A stretch of DNA of 64,000 nucleotides from positions 1,666,943 through 1,730,942 of the forward strand of contig ML133386.1 in the NCBI GenBank assembly GCA_003864495.1, written 5' to 3'. A model generated the notes under the pieces. That model made no database searches, was not told the origin of the DNA, and saw only the letters and a program-made list of their open reading frames with translations. Of this stretch, positions 50,137 through 60,987 are shown piece after piece. The position numbers and the translations under genes are program-made. The DNA is from Nemopilema nomurai. Lineage: Eukaryota > Cnidaria > Scyphozoa > Rhizostomeae > Rhizostomatidae. Each line of letters begins with the position of its first letter. Position 1 is the stretch's first letter.

Positions 50137-50633
50137 GCCCTGTCCACACTACACAAACTAACCCAGGTTCGCCCCAGGTTTTAGTTAACCCAGGTTAGAT
50201 TTTGCAGTATGGACACAACTAATCTGGATTCGCCCTGGGTTCGCCCTGGGTTAGTTTAATTCATCTCCAGAGGGGGGTTCGACCTAGGTTTCTAGTGTGG
50301 AGACAAAACCTTGGGCAACCTGAGTTAGTTTTTTAACGCATGCGCATATTTAAATGTATTTTCATATTGCGCGCCGAAAAATAAACTGCATTGCCAGGAA
50401 AAACTTTTTGGACAAAATACAGTAAACTGCGACTTCGGCAACTTCCATCTTGATTGTGTTTGTGGAAAATTTGTTTTGTTGTCGTTGTTTTGTTGTTGTT
50501 GGAATTTAACTACGCATGTGTAGCATCAGCTAACCCGGGTTCGCCCCAAATTTTTGTCCACATAACAAAACATGAAAACAATTTAAATTAGCCTGGGGTG
50601 AACCCTGGGTTAGTTGTGTATTGTGAACAGGGC
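50137..50633. mobile_element. Non-autonomous DNA transposon (MITE), ~497 bp
   Basis: The left end GCCCTGTCCACACTACACA is matched by the reverse complement of the right end (GCCCTGTTCACAATACACA), and the TIR homology continues through AACTAACCCAGG and further. The interior has several CCAGGTTCGCC/GGCGAACC-type words in both orientations, i.e. nested sub-repeats, and no coding capacity. No clear target-site duplication was seen, so the superfamily is open. Confidence 0.8.
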
Positions 50634-50747
50634 TTAATTCGTCATTTACGGTAATTGTAACTGTTCAGACATGAAAAATGAAATTGACACTGCGGAGGAG
50701 AATGCTGCAGGAAGAAGGTCGCAAAGAGTGATGGTATAGCTGGCTCG

Positions 50748-50758
50748 TTGGCGGGAAA
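50748..50758. promoter_or_regulatory. E2F-type site upstream of CHAF1A
   Basis: TTGGCGGGAAA fits the E2F/DP consensus (reverse complement TTTCCCGCCAA), 316 bp upstream of the CHAF1A ATG. CAF-1 acts in S phase, so E2F control is expected from other animals. Binding here is inference. Confidence 0.45.
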
Positions 50759-51073
50759 GACGGCATTTGATGTTGGGATTTCCAGAGCTCTGAATGAATG
50801 CACACATTTTCGTAGATTCCAGACATTTTGAAGAATTTAGATTAGCTTTATTCCATAGAGATTGTCAATGGCTCTTGTCAAGCTCATATTTACGAAAAGC
50901 CACTTGCACAGTTAAATTTTATTGCCCGTGGTTAGAGGCGGGTTCGCCATTTCATACACAACATTTTACGTTCTATAGTGTTTAGGAAGCGGGGTATGCA
51001 AATATATTTTGTGTTGACTGATTGTCCCCTTGGAGCGAACCCAACTGATTGAAGCGGCCAAATCGTGCTAAAG

Positions 51074-54000
51074 ATGGATTCATATGCCCTAAAATCAAAT
51101 GGTGAGTTTCACGTAATCTGTTGTTTTGGCCTAGAATATGTAAATATAGTTTTTTCAGGAAACAATGTCATCGTATAACCCTGGAATGTCTGTATTAAAC
51201 GTGTATAACTAAGACATCCTATTGCTAAGTAGAAAGTTATTTTAATGATAACCAGTCTTGTGTTGATTTGTTCATTGTAAACCTACGATATCGACCAGGA
51301 AGATGCTAAATGGCTACTGCATTTATTTTGCAGATTTTCTGAAGCTTTGTAGAAGTAAATCTACAAAACCAAATTTGAATCAAGAAGAAAAAAGTATTTT
51401 AATTAGGCAATGTTTAACATACTTATTTGCAGATGCATGAAAAGTCAAGTAGTTAACTTGTTTGGGACTGCACAGCTTGTATCATTCTCAGGCTGCTACA
51501 ATTTTAATACATTGTAATAGCATGTAAACCACTCTATTTTCTAATTCAGTTTTCATGCTTTTTAAAGTGTCCTTAGATGTTGCAACTGCTGACCCCAGTG
51601 ACGCTGAAATCCAACTGAAATGCAGCAATGAGCCTCCAGTAAAGAAAATCAAGCAAGGTATCACATAAATCGCCTTTCAAGATATCTACTTATCTAATTT
51701 TTGTTAGGTTTATTGGGTTGTTAGGTTTGTTAGAGTTTGCCATAGCCAAATAATTAGTGTAGCTCTTTTCTTGTTTTGATTGTGTGTGTGTTAGTGGTAC
51801 AATTCTTGACCTTATTTTGTGGCCATGTAGCTCAAAGGTAGGCCATTAACATAGCCAATGAATCTTACCCTGCTTGTGTCTATTTGACATCTTTTTTTGG
51901 TATATACATTTTGTATATATATTTAATGAAATTCATCATGTTTAATATTTCACAAATGTTTCCCGATTTCTCACAAAATTACAGATGATAATTTCAATGA
52001 AGTTGGAGCAGAAAAACCCCAAGATGTTCTGAACACGTCAAATGATACTTTGAATGACTCTAAAGATCAAAATTTGAGTGTTGATATGGACACAGAGAGC
52101 TCTGATACCCAATCAGAGTCTAGTTCACAGTCAAAAATAAATACTGAAGGGAACGAATCTGGTGTAGAAGGCAAATGTACAAAGGTAACAATGTTCATTA
52201 AAAAATGAGGAAATCTGATACCAGGCTGTGCTGGGAATAAAATGGCAGGGGTGCATTGAAGCATACTTTTTGTTACTCCAAGAGTGCAATGGTGTGCTAT
52301 TGCACCAAAGTTTTTATTAGCAAGATCATCTATCTATATATAGACTAGATTAAATGAATTTATCATAAGAGAATGTAAGGCTAAGCCAATCAACACATTT
52401 TGCTGTATGACAATCAACGCTTTATGAATGTAGAATCCAATATATTTCAGAGAACACTATTAACAATAGATAAGTGTTCTGTTAAAGGTTGGATCATTTG
52501 ATCACCTTTTTGGGTCACCCAACAACTATTTTGATGATAGATGAAATTTTACTAGGATAAAAATATCGGCTGTAGATTTTGAACAGTTCCATTATTTAGA
52601 AGTGTTAGGTTGAATGTTTTATTGTTAGACCACTTGATCCAACATTGTCTGCATTGCGCACATGCTGTTGGTTGAACTAGAATTCAACCATGGCATTGTT
52701 GGTTGATTTTGTTTGCTTGGTAATACCACTTATTGTTTTGCCTGCAATTTAAGATAAGATAAAGAAAGATGCACTTGTTATGCACTTTTAAGGTAAGGAA
52801 AGATAACAAATTATATGCATAAGAAGAAACAATGAGCCTTGCATGAAGCATAGCTTGATAGCCCACACAGACCCTTTTCAAATTGACCACAAATGTTGGA
52901 TTACCTTCCAAATTGAAAATGTTGGGTGCAATGTTGGATTGCTTGACCAGGGGTTTTTGAACTGAACTCAGAGCTGTTAAAGAAACTGAATCACAAAAAA
53001 ATAAACTGCCATACCACAATGTGGCAATTATCCTGCTTCTTTTAATTATCATTAATAATTGAAAAGGGGATATCTTGCGTCGCCAAAGTCCCTGTCAAAT
53101 AGAAACGAAGTGGAAATGATTGCATGATAAGGACTATTTGTTGATAGCTAAATTATGATGAAGAAATAACATTGGGAAATATTGGTCACTCTAGAATAAA
53201 GTGTTGAGACTTTCTAAGGTGTGGGACAAACTGCACTTCTGAGTAATGGAAGGCGTGGGCATGTGTCATTCCCAGCACGGCCTGGATACTGTTCATTACC
53301 ATGGAGTATAAAAGCATTTTTGGGAAACATAATTTTGCCATGGTTTTTTTTCAAAATAATTTTGATGACATCGTTTTTTATTTATTGATTAAACAAAGCA
53401 TGATGGTACAAAGTGATGATAATGTCTTGAATATAAATATGAAGTGGATGCAATCCAATTTTGCCTAATTTATGTTCCCTTAATTTTGAAGTCGAGCTGA
53501 AGGATTTTTGTTTCAGTTTCCATAGAACAACAATTTCAAATGTAATATTTTGGGGTAAATCATCTATTTCACATCATCTGGTGTTTGTTTTTTAATAATG
53601 TGGCAGTAATCGTGTTACTCTGTTGCAGGATAAGATTAGCCCACCAAAGCAGAAAAGACAGAAACTGTCAACAGAGGAGAAAGAAGAGAGGCTGAAAGCC
53701 AGGGAGGAGGCAAGAATATTAAGGGAAGAAGAGAAGAAAAAGAAGGAACAAGAAAGAGAGGAGCTTAAGCAGAAGCGTGAACAAGAAAGAATTGCGAAGG
53801 AGAAGGAGAAGAAAGCCAAGAAGGAACAGTTAGAGCAGGAGAGGATAGAGAAAGAAAAGGAGAAACAATTGAAGAAGGAAAAATTAGAAAAGGATCGAAT
53901 TGAAAAGCAAAAGAAGAAAGATGAAATCAATCTGTATGTTATCTTAGGTTGCTTGTTTTTGTATTTTGTATAGTGGCTGATTTATAAAGATTCTCTTTGG

Positions 54001-57000
54001 AAAGTGATTTATAGCGGTCAAGTGCATGGTGACGGCCAAGAGCGCTAATAGGAAAGGCATCTATTTTGACTTTTTAGCGTTGGTAAGACTCTGGTTTCAG
54101 CTGGTAACCCTTTTGTTAATCTCTTACAAGTGCCAAAGAAGAAGAACGAAAGAAAAGAGAAGAAGAAAAGAGACAGAAGGAGGAAGAGCGAATGAAAAGA
54201 GAAGAAGATAGGAAGAAAAAGGATGAAGAAAGAAGACTTAAAGAAGAGGAGGAGGTAGGACACAATTGCATCTACCGACTGTTTAAGTTTTGAGCGCGTG
54301 TTTCTGATATGGCGTCATTTTGATTTTAGTATCAGTCGCAAGATGTTTGGCTCGATACACATAATCCAAATATCTTAGCAAGTTTGACAGCCACGCTCAA
54401 AATCCGACAGTCAGATTTCATTTAGTCCGTTTCTGAGTTTTTGAGTCATCGTCTTAATGAGGCAGATCCAATGCTCTGTAAAGAAGAAGAAGAAGGAGGA
54501 GAAGAAGAAGAAGAATGACTTCGCATCAGGATGTGTCCAATTTCAGTGGCCATGTTTCTGATGCATAGTGTTGCGTAACTTGTAGATTGTTTATGATGGC
54601 TAGTCGTAACCAACAGCCGTTGCAATTGGTGGTTGATTGACCATCTTAGAGCGGCAATCTGGATATGTCTGTTTACTCTGGCCATGCAGTAGATATGTTT
54701 GCTTGCTCAAAAGTGAAATATGCATTGAATTTCTTGTAGCAACGAAAGAAGGACAAAGCGAAAAAATCATTCAAAAGCTTCTTCATCAAGAAGTCACCAC
54801 CAAAGGTAAGATATGTTTTTTTAAACCTCTTGTTGAAATTGATACTCCTTTCGCGAAGTCTATTTATGTATTCCAATTTCCTTGCACTACATCTCGTATC
54901 TTTGCAACGCCTAAACTTTCCAAGTGAGCTCGTTGTACTACCAGTGATCCAAGGTGCTCTATATGATGCAAACGGCCTGGTAATACGCTTCAAAATGCAC
55001 CATAAAGACGGTTTTCTGCTGTTTCTGTGTCAGCACTGATGGTGATGAATTTTTTCTACTTAAAGCTTGAGACAGTTGGCCAGATGGAATGCCAGATTTT
55101 TGCACCCTTTGAAGTCAAACCCAATATGACAATGGCTCCAGTTTTGCGAAGAAAGCCAGTTGAAGACAGCGAGGAGTTTTCAAGTGCAATTCATGATCAG
55201 GTACTTTTTTCTGTCGTAGAGTCTTGCAACCTGGAAAATTTAATATTTTCCTCGTCTACTCGTGTTTTCTTCAACAGTGTTTGAGCTTTTTCTCCTTGAA
55301 AAGTTTTTCAAAAACAATTAATTGAAAAGCGTTTTTGTTGATAACCTACGATAAGTTCACCATTACAAAATACCATATTCGGGCAAAGTAGCTTATTAGT
55401 TTATTCCCTACAAAAAGGAGAGCCAGATCAACAATGATGGCATTACATAATCGCAGTCAACTTTGCAGAATGCCAAAGTATCGATCTCCATTCAGCCTTC
55501 TTCATTATCCTACCCCTTTTTGGTCCGGGTTTTTGCCCTTTTTATTTTTACTGCATTTCATACGGTAGACCTGTGCGGAACTTTACCTAAGGGAACTGAA
55601 GGCAAGAAACGCGGAATCGAGAATGGCGTACCAAAGCGGGAGGGGCCGGCGGCGACAAGCCTACCAACCGCTGGACGACTCAGGGTCAATTGAAGGCGAT
55701 TTGGTTATCATGGAGGACGGCGAAAAGAATATAATGCCCGTCAAATTACTGCAATTCAGTGAAAATTACAGACCGCCTTACTATGGAACGTGGAAGAAAC
55801 GAAGCAAGAAAATTTCGGCAAGAAATCCATTCAAAAAAGATGAGGTGAATTTGCATTCCTTTTCCTGCTGCAATTTTCGTTGTTGCGTCAAATGTGATTT
55901 TGGCTGCAAATGTTTTTATTACGTTATATGCAACTTTTGCTGCAAAACTTTTTATTACAGAAATGTCACGCATATAAGTAGCAACGATCCAATTTTTAAT
56001 AAAATTCCCCTTCGATAAGAAACAGGTGAAGGTCTGAAAGAAGTCTCATACAACTTAATCCTTTGTAAAAGATGATGAAACATTAATCACTTCACACTGG
56101 TCAAATGGAAAATAATTTTGAATACAAGCTAAACTAAAAAGCTTTATTCTGGAATATTTGTAGCGTTTCCTAAAAATTATTAATACGAATCAAAATAATT
56201 TAAGATATTTTTATTACAATCTTTGAGCTTGTGTCTGAGTAGTTTAATTTGGTTTTCGTGCAAGAAGCGTTACCCTGATTTTTAGTCTATATCACATTTT
56301 AAGAGAAACACATTATACCTGAAATCAAGAAAGTTTTTTCCTATATATAGGAGACTACGTCATATGTGCCTTTGGTTCTTGCAATCAAAGCAGGTTTTAT
56401 TTAAACAGCTTTTCTTGTTTATTTTGAAATAGCAATGGATAGCTGTGTTCCCTATAAGTTTACAATTAGTTTATTCCTAATGACTGCAAGCTTGAGAAAA
56501 TTGCAGACGGAGTAGTCTCTGAATTCGAGTTGTGGTTTCAGGATCTTCTGAACTACGAGGTAGACAGTGATGAAGAATGGGAGGAAGAAGAGCCTGGAGA
56601 GAGCCTATCTGGACCTGAGGTAATTCGTTGACTGAACAGAAGCTGTTTTTCTGTTGGAGATGACGCAATACAACTTAGAGTACTTATAAAGGGTGTAATT
56701 GATTAAAACTTTACGTTTATGCATTTACGATTTGGAAGCTGCCTTTTTCAATTGTTTTTTATTTCTAACAACGTGATTCGGAATCATCTCAACATTGCTT
56801 GTTAGAAGCCCTTTGTAATCCTATTCTTGGCAAGCCAGCTTGTTATCCACCATTTATCAATATGGAAAGCAACTACAACATCATTCGTCTCACCACGCCC
56901 ATCTAATCGTGTCATTCTTCTTTGAGTTTAGCTTAATGAATGATTGCTAACCAGGATGTCTGTCACTCTTTCTCAGAACGAAGATGAGGACGATGAAGAG

Positions 57001-59739
57001 GAAGATAACGATGAAGAGAACGACGGCTTCTTCGTCCCTCACGGCTACCTTTCCGAAGATGAAGGACTGTCCGACGGTGAAGATGGCGAGAAAAAAGAAG
57101 AACACGTAGATATCCGGGTAGGTCTCTTCGTTTCTCTGACGATGTTCGTCGCCCTATTCCTTTATCCCTATTTCAAGCATTTCTATTCCTTCAGAAACAT
57201 GATTATCTCTACTGAAGCCAAGAAATGGTTAGTGGTCGTGAACACCCTTAGTCGCCGTCTCGGCGTTAATTGAGTATAGGCTCGAATGACTGAAAGAGCA
57301 TGGGAATTTCAATGGAGAGGGTTAGGGCTATAACCAATACTTCAATTTGTTTTTCTTAATAAATTAGATTTCCTTTAGAAAATCGTTTTCTCAGTGTGTC
57401 GGGACTTATCACTCCATGTTTTGTAATGGGAGGCGATGAGGCTTTTGCCTTTTTAAAACTGTTTGAATCGCTTCTAATTTTTGAGTAAGAAAACCAGTCC
57501 TGCCTTGACCACTTTCTCCCAGCAAGGTGGCAATGTTTCTATATTTGAGAGGTTCAAGCCCACCGAAGCACCTTCGGAGCCCCCCAAAAGCTACCCAAGT
57601 GCCCGCCACTGACTCACCCCATCGGTATAATGATAGACATAATAATAATAATAGCTTACAGTGTCTAAAACATGTATCCTTTCTACTAATTGGGGATGCT
57701 ATTTACATAACTAAAAACAATATAAAATGCCTAATTGTAAAATAATATAATTGTAAAAAATTGCTCATTTTTTCATTTTTTCAATGTCGCTGTTGCTATA
57801 CGTTTACGTGTTCTGTACAGAATTTTGCGCACCGGCCAACAAAACCAAGCACTCATTCGAATGTTCACATTTTGGAAGTGATGTCATTTTGTTATTGCGT
57901 TGCAGGACAAAAAGCTGGACAAAACGGAAGGATTTCCATTCGAAGGCAAGGGCAAAACAAAACAGATGCGAGCCACGTGCTTCGGTGCTGCTTGGTTCGA
58001 TTCTTGCCAAGATGTCCCTGATTTTCTAGCTATTTACAAAATACACCCGATGGCAAGTATGCCCATCGATATTTTTGCGGTAAAGCAAATGACAGAACGA
58101 AAGGCCGCTGAGCAGGAGGGTGACTGCCTGCAGTCGACACCATCACGGAGCGGTAACAATACACCGTTGCGAGTACCAGAGCAAGGTTCGGCGCTTTGCT
58201 TTCTTGAATCCTCTCTTGTCCATCCTTTTGTTTCAAATCTTTTGTCCATCCTCTTGTATCCTATCTTTTTATCATCCTTCGTTTTGTCCATCCTCTTGTA
58301 TCCTATATTTTGACCATCCTTCATTTTGTTCATCATTTTGTATCAAATCTTTGGTCCATCCTCTTGTGTCCTATGTTTTGTCCATCCTTTTGTATCCTAT
58401 CTTTTTTCCATCCTTCACTTTGTCTATCCTCGTGTGTCCTATATTTTGTCCATCCTATATTTTGTCCATCCTCTTGTGTCCTATATTTTGTCCGTCCAGT
58501 TGTATCATATCTTTGGTCCATTCTCTTGTATCCTATCTTTTTCCATCCTTTATTTTGTCCACCTTCTTGTATCCTATATTTTGTCCACCCGGTTGTATCA
58601 TATATTTTGCCAATCCTCTTGTATCCTATCTATCTAATCATTTGTATAATGTTTATTTGATGACATCCTATGAGGAATTTCGTCGAGAACTTGACCCTGT
58701 GAAGACATTTTGAACCGTCGAGTTCTATTGAATTTACGGTCTATGTCTTCTTTCGGACTTTTGGAAAGTAAACATGGAACCAGATTTGAGCATAGAACCA
58801 GATTTGAGCATAGAACCAGATTTGAGCATAGAACCAGATTTAAGCTCAACAGTCTGTGCCATTATGTACCTGAAATGGCAGCAGCAAACGTGATTTTTAA
58901 GTGTCCAGTAAAGAAAGGCCGTTAAATCAGCACTCTTTCGATACATTTCTCCTCCTTCTTTTGTCAGCTCCAATTCTCAAAAACCAAATTTGTTATTTTA
59001 TCCACTTTCAGCCCAAGCTGAAACCCCTCCCCCAAAGCAGGTCTTGCTAAGTGATCGGTAGCTTTTCATGTTTTCATGTACCCAGTTCCTTTTGCCATTC
59101 CTAATTCACCTAGTATGACAGGCCTCCCTGAACTCATCAGGACAGTTCGCAATGGATCAGCCAGCCATACCAGGTTTTCTTGTCAATGTTTTAATAGCTA
59201 TTCAAAGAATTGATTTGCTTTTTGCCTGATTGTCAATTTCTTTGTCTCTCTTTCAAGCCGTACCGAAGTTGATTGCCTTCGTGCATAAAAACAGTAGCGG
59301 ATTGAACAGACTGGTGAATAACTTTCTCGAAATGTGGAATAAAGCTCGTTCCGAGATGCTCGACCCTGCGGACTCGTCGTTTCCCAAGATCTCTAAACGC
59401 CAGTTGGAGAAAAAAATCCTCGAGATAGCTGCACGTGATAACTTAGGAGAGAATGGGAAGTCGTGCTACGTGGTCCACAAGCACATTCTGGAAAAATATA
59501 ATATTGATCTTCATACTATGGACGTCAAAAATAACTTCAGTGTAAATATGAACATAGGAAGACTGGATAAAGTCGATTCAAGTTGTAATGATGTTACCAT
59601 GGAGACTATAAATGACCAACAAGCTATTTTGGAAAGTTCAAAGTCATGCGAAGAGAAGGGATCTCCTTCACAGGGGCTTCAGCGCCAAGACACCGAACTG
59701 GAGAAAACATCAATAAAAACGGAAATTATTGTTCTTTAG
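51074..59739 (+). CDS. CHAF1A: CHAF1A, chromatin assembly factor 1 large subunit p150 (14 exons, complete)
   Basis: Exons 51074-51101, 51568-51657, 51985-52184, 53629-53933, 54131-54254, 54740-54805, 55066-55200, 55569-55844, 56542-56619, 56977-57117, 57906-58185, 59012-59040, 59122-59173 and 59258-59739 give 761 residues (human 956). CAF-1 deposits H3-H4 at replication forks via PCNA. An acidic/Ser N-terminus leads to the Lys/Glu/Arg (KER) helix (about 107-249), then a non-canonical PCNA box KKSFKSFFIKK in exon 6 (human KAEITRFFQK). The middle has QIFAPFEVKP, VKLLQFSENYRPPYYGTW, YEVDSDEEWEEEEPGESL and the acidic stretch ending DGFFVPHGYLSEDEG, nearly identical to human. The last exon encodes the C-terminal winged-helix region (about 602-700). 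Small exons 12 and 13 are less certain. Confidence 0.93.
52216..53294. repeat. Possible DNA-transposon remnant with inverted ends in CHAF1A intron 3
   Basis: ATACCAGGCTGTGCTGGGAAT near 52218 recurs inverted near 53265-53290 with few mismatches. Between them lie several GTTGG/CCAAC words in both orientations and a GGTTGAA-6-TTCAACC hairpin near 52670. There is no coding sequence. Ends and target duplication could not be defined. Confidence 0.4.
58205..58630. repeat. 26-bp minisatellite in CHAF1A intron 11
   Basis: About 15 diverged copies of a pyrimidine-rich 26-bp unit (ATTTTGTCCATCCTCTTGTA then TCCTAT), starting within ~30 bp of the exon ending at 58185. It is open in several frames and makes spurious Ser/Leu/Cys/Ile ORFs. 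Confidence 0.9.
58777..58848. repeat. 18-bp tandem repeat x4 in CHAF1A intron 11
   Basis: Four copies of GAACCAGATTTGAGCATA, the first three identical and the last diverging at its end. Confidence 0.95.
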
Positions 59740-60987
59740 GGCGAATGAAATTATCAGCGATATCTTTGTTAACTTTTGTATATGACTTTTCGATTAGGTA
59801 CAAATTGTAATAATTGCTCAACCAAGGCGCATGCTTTATTCCAACAAGTTCCACCTTTTTGCCTCATGCTCTCAAGCACTGGGTTTATCCTTTAACATGA
59901 TGCATGATAATGATTGATTACAACGCTTTGGCTTTTAGGATCGATATCTATAGATCTAATAACTGATTTTGAACGTCAGCTGTAACGTGTTATGAAGGCT
60001 AGTCACGTAGCTCTCTGAACTTCCTCCAGAGCAACGTTTTCAAAACAGGTCGAAGTCAAAATCGAAGCCGTTTCTACGGAAGTAGAAAATTGTTGAATTG
60101 TTTTCAAGCTAAAAGAACGGGAAATCTATTTAAAAATGAAATACCCCTTTTCAGTACCCCTCATCGAATGGCATGTTGAGTTGTAAAGATGTCCGCAAAA
60201 GATTTTAACATTAACTTTTATGTTGAAAATAAGAGTAATCAGAGATTCTGATATTTAGTAATTTCCTGGCGAAATAAATATCTGCAGAATAGTTGACTGA
60301 ATGTTCGATACACGTGAGCAATGATTACCATGATTTTTGGTTTTGAATACATAGGACACGTAAAACATACTTCACGTAAAGTAAACAAGTTTCAATTTGA
60401 TGGAATTTGTCTGTTGCAGTTTCAATATGTTTTTTAATGTTGCAGTTGATCTTTGTTTATTAAAGTAAACGTAAATCTAAAGTAAACAAAGGTTGAAAAT
60501 CTAGCTGATAGCGACATAAAATTGCTAGATGCCTAACCTAATATTGTAGTGGACGTTTCCTTTGTTGAGCAAATGGAGTGTGTATATCTTTTTTTATTTT
60601 CCAAATTCACCAGTACCTAACGATAAGAATCACATTGCCCTAAGAATTACGAAATTGCCCTAAGCTTCTGCTTAATTTGACTAAATTCGGTTTTGTTCAA
60701 TTTTCGTTCCAATATTTGAAGATTTAAATATTCTCTGAATTTCTTTTGCTCTTTTGTCACAGCACCTTTTAGTTAGAAAGGCTAGCGTTCGCCTCACAAC
60801 TTGTCTTTGCTACCTGTTAACACGTGTTGGGGAGCTGCGCCTTCACGTCGACGTTCGTGGGCACAGCTGATTGGACAAGGGAACAAAGAGAGTCATGGCG
60901 CGCCACGTGGGTAATATTCGAATGCGTTGTGCTCAGATTTAGTCGCTTCGAAAAAGTGACCGTGAAGGATACCATAAAATATCAGCC
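59740..60987. other. CHAF1A 3' UTR and PPIB promoter
   Basis: AATAAA at 60273-60278 is a candidate CHAF1A polyadenylation signal, 534 bases after the stop. The last ~150 bases become GC-richer and hold the ERSE, a CACGTG E-box (60904-60909) and the PPIB 5' UTR. Nothing else is recognised. Confidence 0.5.
60856..60874 (-). promoter_or_regulatory. Perfect ER stress response element (ERSE) of PPIB
   Basis: CGTGG (60856-60860), nine bases, ATTGG (60870-60874): this is CCAAT-N9-CCACG on the minus strand, exact at all ten fixed positions and with the exact spacing. It ends 113 bp before the PPIB start codon. ERSE is bound by NF-Y plus ATF6 or XBP1 and works in both orientations. A second CCACG lies at 60903-60907. 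Confidence 0.6.

Larger units (their letters stand above)
49232..51073. other. Divergent region between PRRC1 and CHAF1A
   Basis: Holds PRRC1 5' UTR and promoter (about 49232-49450), a MITE (50137-50633) and the CHAF1A promoter with an E2F-type site. A second E2F-like word, TTGGCGGCAAAA, lies near 49420. ORFs here are short and unsupported. Confidence 0.55.

Noticed and set aside
50275..50290. GGTTCGACCT resembling a tRNA B box
   Set aside because: It lies inside the MITE repeats and no cloverleaf or A box surrounds it.
53155..53243. Second C/D-box snoRNA candidate (ATGATGA ... CTGA) in CHAF1A intron 3
   Set aside because: The flanks of the boxes cannot form a terminal stem.
58120..58713. 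197-codon ORF and three related ORFs rich in Ser, Leu, Cys and Ile
   Set aside because: They arise from the 26-bp minisatellite in a CHAF1A intron.
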